Source: Botryococcus braunii (taxonomy: Eukaryota; Chlorophyta; Trebouxiophyceae). Taken from it: a stretch of DNA of 10,000 nucleotides. Location: assembly GCA_002005505.1 (NCBI GenBank), contig KV908378.1, forward strand, positions 1-10,000, in the 5' to 3' direction. How positions within the stretch are numbered: position 1 is the first letter of the stretch; each line of letters starts with the position of its first letter. Below, one piece after another: positions 9,389 through 10,000 of the stretch. The notes beneath the pieces were generated by a model, which saw only the letters and a program-made list of their open reading frames with translations, ran no database searches and was not told where the DNA came from. Both the position numbers and the translations under genes were made by a program.

Positions 9389-9447
9389 TTCACATGATCC
9401 CACACCGTGGACTCCACAGGGAACTGGGTTTCATGTGAATCATGTGA
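9389..9447. repeat. Small inverted repeat next to the palindrome
   Basis: ttcacatga (9389-9397) pairs with tcatgtgaa (9431-9439), and the overlapping tcacatgat (9390-9398) pairs with atcatgtga (9439-9447), because the right arm is a tandem of catgtga. It shares the catga/tcatg vocabulary of the large palindrome, so it may be a diverged part of the same element. Confidence 0.6.
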
Positions 9448-9591
9448 CACGATGCTCCTGGAGCGTGTTTGTGGACAGCTTATCATGCCCTAGGGGCTGG
9501 ACAGATTTAACTTCTACTTTGTGTACAAGGGTGGGATGAAAATACCAGCCCACTTTTTCAACAACCCAAACCCAAATGTTTCAAGCTCAAG

Positions 9592-10000
9592 TCACACCCA
9601 GCGAGCAGCCAGCTGGCCACCCACAGCGGACGCAATGATAAAACTGACTTGATGTGTGACAAAACATCCCTCCACATTTTTGTGGGCAATCATGGGTTGG
9701 TTCAAAAGCACTGGAGCATCTGCAACAAGGCCAGCGCATCAGCATGCAACCCCCCAAATGGTTTCAAATGAAATGAAAAGGCTTATAAGGCCACGGGGGG
9801 TTATTGATGCGCCAGCAAGACAGCATAGCGGGTCTGCTTGTCTTGCGCAGCGGGGCGGCCCCACCCGGAACAAAGTGCTGCAAATTAGCAGCGGTGAGTG
9901 GTGACAAGCCAACGATGTCGATGTAACGGTCGCGACCCTCCTCCCACGCGTGGAGGCGGAGGTCTGCATGACGGCGCTCCTGGCCAGGGACATGGGTGGT
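9592..10000 (-). pseudogene. 3' end of a non-LTR-type reverse transcriptase ORF, decayed
   Basis: Reading the - strand from the window edge, 10000 to about 9853 encodes RRHADLRLHAWEEGRDRYID, then IVGLSPLTAANLQHFVPGGA. The '(P/H)AD...W..GRD..(I/V)D(V/I)...SPL' pattern is the conserved region downstream of the reverse transcriptase domain in many LINE-like proteins. Similarity then moves to a second frame: AAQDKQTRYAVLLAHQ, a stop (9801-9803), another stop (9783-9785), then PFGGLHADALALLQML, ending at 9702-9704. A third frame follows, from HKNVEGCFVTHQVSFI to ASAVGGQLAARWV, with stop at 9592-9594. Order and spacing match the usual C-terminus of this family. Two frame switches and internal stops show this copy is dead. 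The RT domain itself, if present, lies beyond 10000. No poly(A) tail was seen after the stop. Confidence 0.65.

Overview
The window looks like nuclear DNA of a eukaryote, most likely a green alga. The clues are spliceosomal junctions with coherent reading phase, long (GA)n, (GATA)n and poly(G) arrays, ankyrin-type repeats with the 'G..W/APWD' flavour common in algal protein families, and the 3' end of a non-LTR-type retroelement. A prasinophyte such as Cymbomonas would fit, but that is a guess from style. There are no bacterial operons, tRNA or rRNA genes, or CRISPR arrays. Most long open frames in the low-complexity blocks are artefacts of (GA)n.

Layout. 1-1671: no gene recognised; holds a 135-bp sequence present twice (830 and 1159) and a small inverted repeat. 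1672-2594: about 0.9 kb of almost pure purine on the + strand, with G-runs of 27, 28 and 17 bases and a compound block repeated with a 124-bp period. 2667-5132: a GC-rich stretch carrying a broken ankyrin-repeat gene on +, in pieces spread over all three frames, with premature stops and a G17 run at one frame switch; a 27-bp tandem repeat sits in its central gap. 5133-7141: mostly non-coding, with two more (GA)n arrays and one weak exon-like segment on the - strand.

7142-8799 (-): the best candidate for an intact gene, a small multi-pass membrane protein assembled from four exons, all joining in phase 0; I do not recognise the family. A candidate first exon on + begins at 9074 with a consensus GTAAGT donor, so the two would form a divergent pair around 8800-9073. 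9279-9373: a perfect 95-bp palindrome (47-bp arms, 1-bp centre) built from smaller palindromes. 9592-10000 (-): the decayed 3' end of a reverse-transcriptase-type ORF, running off the window edge.

No set of genes here forms a recognisable pathway or a new multi-gene system. The items most worth a second look are the unrecognised membrane gene with its divergent partner, the nested palindrome beside the retroelement remnant, and the one-sided purine tracts. All gene models were read by eye from codon continuity and splice consensus, without transcript or homology searches.
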